Shown piece after piece: positions 61,403-64,000 of a DNA stretch of 64,000 nt (the first letter of the stretch is position 1; each line of letters begins with the position of its first letter). The notes under the pieces are model-generated. The model was not told the origin of the DNA. It saw only the letters and a list, made by a program, of their open reading frames with translations, and did not search any database. Made by a program: the position numbers and the translations under genes. This stretch comes from Bog-756 sp963699055 (GTDB taxonomy: Bacteria > Actinomycetota > Acidimicrobiia > Acidimicrobiales > RAAP-2): positions 1,488,001 through 1,552,000 of the forward strand of contig CAVOTA010000002.1 of assembly GCA_963699055.1 (NCBI GenBank), in the 5' to 3' direction.

Positions 61403-62115
61403 GCGTCCACCTCGGTCCCCTCGACCGGCTCGCCGGTCGGTGCCGTCGTCGGTGCCGCCCGGCCGCCGGTCCCGCCGGGACCCCTGTCGGCGGGGACGTC
61501 GCCGGGTGCGGTGAGGGAGGCGTCGGCCTCGGCCACCTCCTCCGACGAGGTGGCGGCCGGAGGGCGGCGGGCCAGCACCACGGCGCCGACCACGGCGATG
61601 ATGAGCAGCGCCGAGGTGGCCTCGAAGGGGAACAGGTAGGTCGTGTACAGCGACTTGCCGATCAGGTTCACGTTCGGGGCGCCGGTGTCGGACCCGGCGG
61701 CGTGGGGCTGCCCGGTCGTCCACTTCGACACCTGCCCGAGCAGCAGCAGTCCGGTGGTACCGAGTGCGACGAGGGCGACGGCCAGCGGGCGCTGGCCGCG
61801 CAGCGGCTCGGCCGCCACGTTCTCCTCCTTGTCCACACCCAGGAACATGATCACGAACAGGAACAGGACGACGATGGCGCCGGCGTAGACGATGACCTGC
61901 ACGGCGGCCAGGAAGCTGGCCTGCTGCAGCACGAACAGGACGGCGATCCCGAACAGGGTCATCACCAGCATGAGCGCGGAGTGCACCGGGTTCCGGGCCA
62001 CCACCACGCCGATGGCCCCGGCGAGCACGATGGCGGCGGACACGGCGAACACGCCCACGTCGGGCAGGGTCGGGTGGGACGACGACGTCACCAGGACGGC
62101 CACCAGCGCGCTCAC
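61399..62115 (-). CDS. nuoJ: NADH-quinone oxidoreductase subunit J (NuoJ)
   Basis: This 238-residue membrane subunit has five helices (VVVARNPVHSALMLVMTLFG and QVIVYAGAIVVLFLFVIMF are the diagnostic ones). The last helix (LLIIAVVGAVVLARR) is followed by about 55 residues of Pro/Gly/Thr/Glu-rich tail. GTG 62115 overlaps the nuoI stop by 4 nt. Confidence 0.93.
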   Translation of the reverse strand: MSALVAVLVTSSSHPTLPDVGVFAVSAAIVLAGAIGVVVARNPVHSALMLVMTLFGIAVLFVLQQASFLAAVQVIVYAGAIVVLFLFVIMFLGVDKEENVAAEPLRGQRPLAVALVALGTTGLLLLGQVSKWTTGQPHAAGSDTGAPNVNLIGKSLYTTYLFPFEATSALLIIAVVGAVVLARRPPAATSSEEVAEADASLTAPGDVPADRGPGGTGGRAAPTTAPTGEPVEGTEVDA

Positions 62116-63005
62116 GGGACACCCCCGTCCGCTCCGGGGTCGAGGGCGGGCGTCGGACCGCCCTGGCGGTCACGGTCGGAGTTCCCGGCCCGCTTGGCCG
62201 CGGTGTAGGCGGCATCGGCCTCCTCGTGGTGCTTCTTCCCGAACCCGGGGCGGAAGCGCTCGGCCTTCTCGAGGGCGCGGCCGATGGCGCCGCGGGGGCC
62301 GCGCTTGGCCGCCGGCAGGTCGGCCGGCCGCAGGTGCCGCTCGAGCGTCTCGCGCAGCGGGATCGAACCGGTGGTGGCGTCGTCGCGCCTGCCGGACTGG
62401 CCCGCCTCGGGGGCGCGCACGCCGAATCCGAGCTCGCCGGACCACTGCACCTCGCCCTCGAAGGCGGCGGCGCCGGCGGGCGACGTGGCCCGCATCCAAC
62501 CGGAGGTGTGCAGGTCGTCACCTTCGCGCCAGTCCTCCCACGGCAGGTGCCTCGGATGGCCGTCGTCGTCCACCAGCAGCTCCGACTTGGTGTAGATGGC
62601 GTCGTTGCGGTTGGTGAAGGAGAACTCCATCAGCTTCGACTCGGTGATGGCCTCGGTGGGGCAGGCCTCCACGCACAGGTCGCAGTGGATGCACCGCAGG
62701 AAGTTGATCTCGTAGACGTAGCCGTAGCGCTCGCCCGGCGACACCGGGTGGTCGGGCGGGTTGTCGAGGCCGCGGACGTAGATGCAGTCGGCCGGGCACA
62801 CGCCGGCGCACAGTTCGCAGCCGATGCACTTCTCCATCCCGTCCTCGTAGCGGTTGAGGACGTGGCGGCCGTGCTGGCGCGGCTGCTTCGGGCGCTTCTC
62901 CTCGGGATACTGGCGGGTGACCGCGGGCCGTCCGAGGTGCTCGAGGGTGAGCTTGAACCCGCCCAGGAAGTTCTGTCGTCCGTGCGGTGGCTCGGGGGTC
63001 GCCAT
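62112..63005 (-). CDS. nuoI: NADH-quinone oxidoreductase subunit I (NuoI) with extended C-terminus
   Basis: This 297-residue ferredoxin-like subunit carries clusters N6a/N6b: CIGCELCAGVCPADCI (about 60-75) and CIHCDLCVEACPTEAI (about 107-122), then ESKLMEFSFTNRNDAIY. The remaining about 110 residues are hydrophilic, Arg/Asp/Gly/Pro-rich and longer than NuoI of E. coli or mycobacteria (180-215 residues). It passes electrons towards quinone. The start overlaps the nuoH stop (TGATG). Confidence 0.93.
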   Translation of the reverse strand: MATPEPPHGRQNFLGGFKLTLEHLGRPAVTRQYPEEKRPKQPRQHGRHVLNRYEDGMEKCIGCELCAGVCPADCIYVRGLDNPPDHPVSPGERYGYVYEINFLRCIHCDLCVEACPTEAITESKLMEFSFTNRNDAIYTKSELLVDDDGHPRHLPWEDWREGDDLHTSGWMRATSPAGAAAFEGEVQWSGELGFGVRAPEAGQSGRRDDATTGSIPLRETLERHLRPADLPAAKRGPRGAIGRALEKAERFRPGFGKKHHEEADAAYTAAKRAGNSDRDRQGGPTPALDPGADGGVP

Positions 63006-64000
63006 CAGCCGTCACCTCCATCGGTCGGGGTCACCGGTGGCTCCTGGGCCCGGGTCCACAGGCGCACGCCCACCTGGGGCACCACCGCCTGGGTGGCCTC
63101 GCGCTCCGAGCCGATCGAGAAGGCCCGCGACAGCAGGACCGACCCGACGACGACGGTGGCGGCCATGGCCACGCCCCACCAGCCGTCGACCACGAAGCCG
63201 GCCACCACGAGCAGCCAGCCGAGCGAGAGCGGGATCAGGCGCTTCCAGCCGAGGTCCATGAGCTGGTCGTAGCGGAGGCGGGGCAGCGCGGCCCGCAGCC
63301 AGACGAACACGAAGAGGAAGACGATCGTCTTGGCCAGGAACCACAGGATGGGGAAGATCCACTCGAGGTGGGGGATGTGGGGCACCGGCCCGTCGGGGCC
63401 GCCGAAGAACAGGGTCACCGTGATGGCCGACATGGTGATGGTGTTCATGAACTCGGCCAGGAAGAACAGGGCGAAGCGGATCGAGGAGTACTCGGTGTGG
63501 AAGCCGCCGACGAGCTCCTGGTCGGCCTCGACCAGGTCGAAGGGCGGGCGGTTCGTCTCCGCCACGACGGCGATGAAGAAGATCAGGAACGGGACGACGG
63601 CCAGGCGGATGACGTTCCACTGCCACAGGTGCTGCGCCTGGGCGTCCACGATGGTGCGGGTGCTGAGGGAGCCGGTGATGAGGACCACCATGACCACGGT
63701 CATCCCGAGGGCGGCCTCGTAGGAGATCATCTGCGCCGACGCCCGGACCGAGCCGAGCAACGGGTACTTGGAGCCCGACGACCAGCCCGCCAGCATGACG
63801 CCGTAGACGGCGATCCCCGACATGGCCAGCAGGAAGAGGATCCCCATCGGCGGGTCGGCCAGCTGCAGCTCGAACGTGTGCCCGAACAGGGTGACCTCGC
63901 CCCCGATGGGCACGATGGCGAAGGCCAGGAACGCCGGGATGATCGTGAGGTAGGGCGCCAGCTTGAAGACGAACCGGTCGGCCTTGTCCGGGATCAGGTC
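63005..64000 (-). CDS. nuoH: NADH-quinone oxidoreductase subunit H (NuoH), 5' end outside the window
   Basis: About 332 C-terminal residues are present; the frame is open to the window edge, beginning DLIPDKADRFVFKLAPYL. NuoH forms the quinone site entry of complex I. The conserved VAETNRPPFDLVEADQELVG segment and the ETNRPPFD loop are present, and the final helices end in a long soluble tail (RAFSIGSEREATQ). Its start codon lies beyond 64000. Confidence 0.95.
   Translation of the reverse strand, partial: DLIPDKADRFVFKLAPYLTIIPAFLAFAIVPIGGEVTLFGHTFELQLADPPMGILFLLAMSGIAVYGVMLAGWSSGSKYPLLGSVRASAQMISYEAALGMTVVMVVLITGSLSTRTIVDAQAQHLWQWNVIRLAVVPFLIFFIAVVAETNRPPFDLVEADQELVGGFHTEYSSIRFALFFLAEFMNTITMSAITVTLFFGGPDGPVPHIPHLEWIFPILWFLAKTIVFLFVFVWLRAALPRLRYDQLMDLGWKRLIPLSLGWLLVVAGFVVDGWWGVAMAATVVVGSVLLSRAFSIGSEREATQAVVPQVGVRLWTRAQEPPVTPTDGGDG

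Overview
The window is about 70% GC, gene-dense and fully chromosomal in character. I see no rRNA, tRNA, CRISPR array, transposase or phage gene. The organism is a high-GC actinobacterium. The evidence is an actinobacterial supercomplex-type respiratory chain (di-haem QcrC, three-helix Rieske QcrA, QcrB with a C-terminal extension, CtaF), a mycothiol-type DinB/maleylpyruvate isomerase-fold protein, and many genes with a TANNNT box 5-8 nt before the start codon (leaderless type). A secreted CAP protein with 42-residue GYWLVGADGG repeats makes me suspect the class Acidimicrobiia; that placement is inference.

Layout. 1-15.5 kb: an MscS-like channel, an N-acyl-D-amino-acid deacylase-like amidohydrolase, an aldehyde dehydrogenase behind a 13-unit 8-bp tandem array, the CAP/repeat secreted protein, a cyclase-family hydrolase, two divergent TetR regulators, an ABC-2 exporter, a sphingosine-1-phosphate-lyase-like PLP enzyme, a DHA2 MFS exporter, a DUF5522 protein and an FMN oxidoreductase. 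15.5-21 kb: a GH1 glycosidase, a Cys-less thiolase-like protein (TLP1 type) with a crotonase, a CopD-like membrane protein, TatA and a membrane protein. 21-32 kb: ctaC-ctaD-ctaF on the plus strand and ctaE-qcrC-qcrA-qcrB on the minus strand. Between them lie an SDR, a small conserved protein, a DinB-fold protein, a formaldehyde-activating-enzyme homologue and a 2OG-Fe(II) oxygenase.

32-48 kb: a HelD-type helicase; a tightly overlapping hemE-hemH-hemY-lnt operon; acsA with a HAD phosphatase; a 1103-residue fusion of a split phosphoesterase-like domain, membrane helices and an MprF-type lysylphosphatidylglycerol synthase domain; a SalK/SCO6745-like protein; and a large membrane protein. 47.9-52.5 kb: an ion-transport cassette (32-residue membrane peptide, divergent ClC protein, channel-like protein with a TTLGF pore, membrane protein of unknown function). 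It is flanked by two close PLDc_N/SHOCT paralogues in opposite orientation. 52.6-55.9 kb: glutamate decarboxylase, a DUF2252 protein and a LapA-like protein. 55.9-64 kb: nuoH(partial)-I-J-K-L-M-N on the minus strand with stop/start overlaps at most junctions.

Functionally the window combines aerobic respiration (complex I, bc1, aa3 oxidase), the haem synthesis that supplies it and lipoprotein maturation (CtaC has a lipobox, Lnt is in the haem operon). Around these sit lipid/CoA enzymes, exporters and envelope functions. No gene-free stretch exceeds 300 bp; the longest is 1082-1358.
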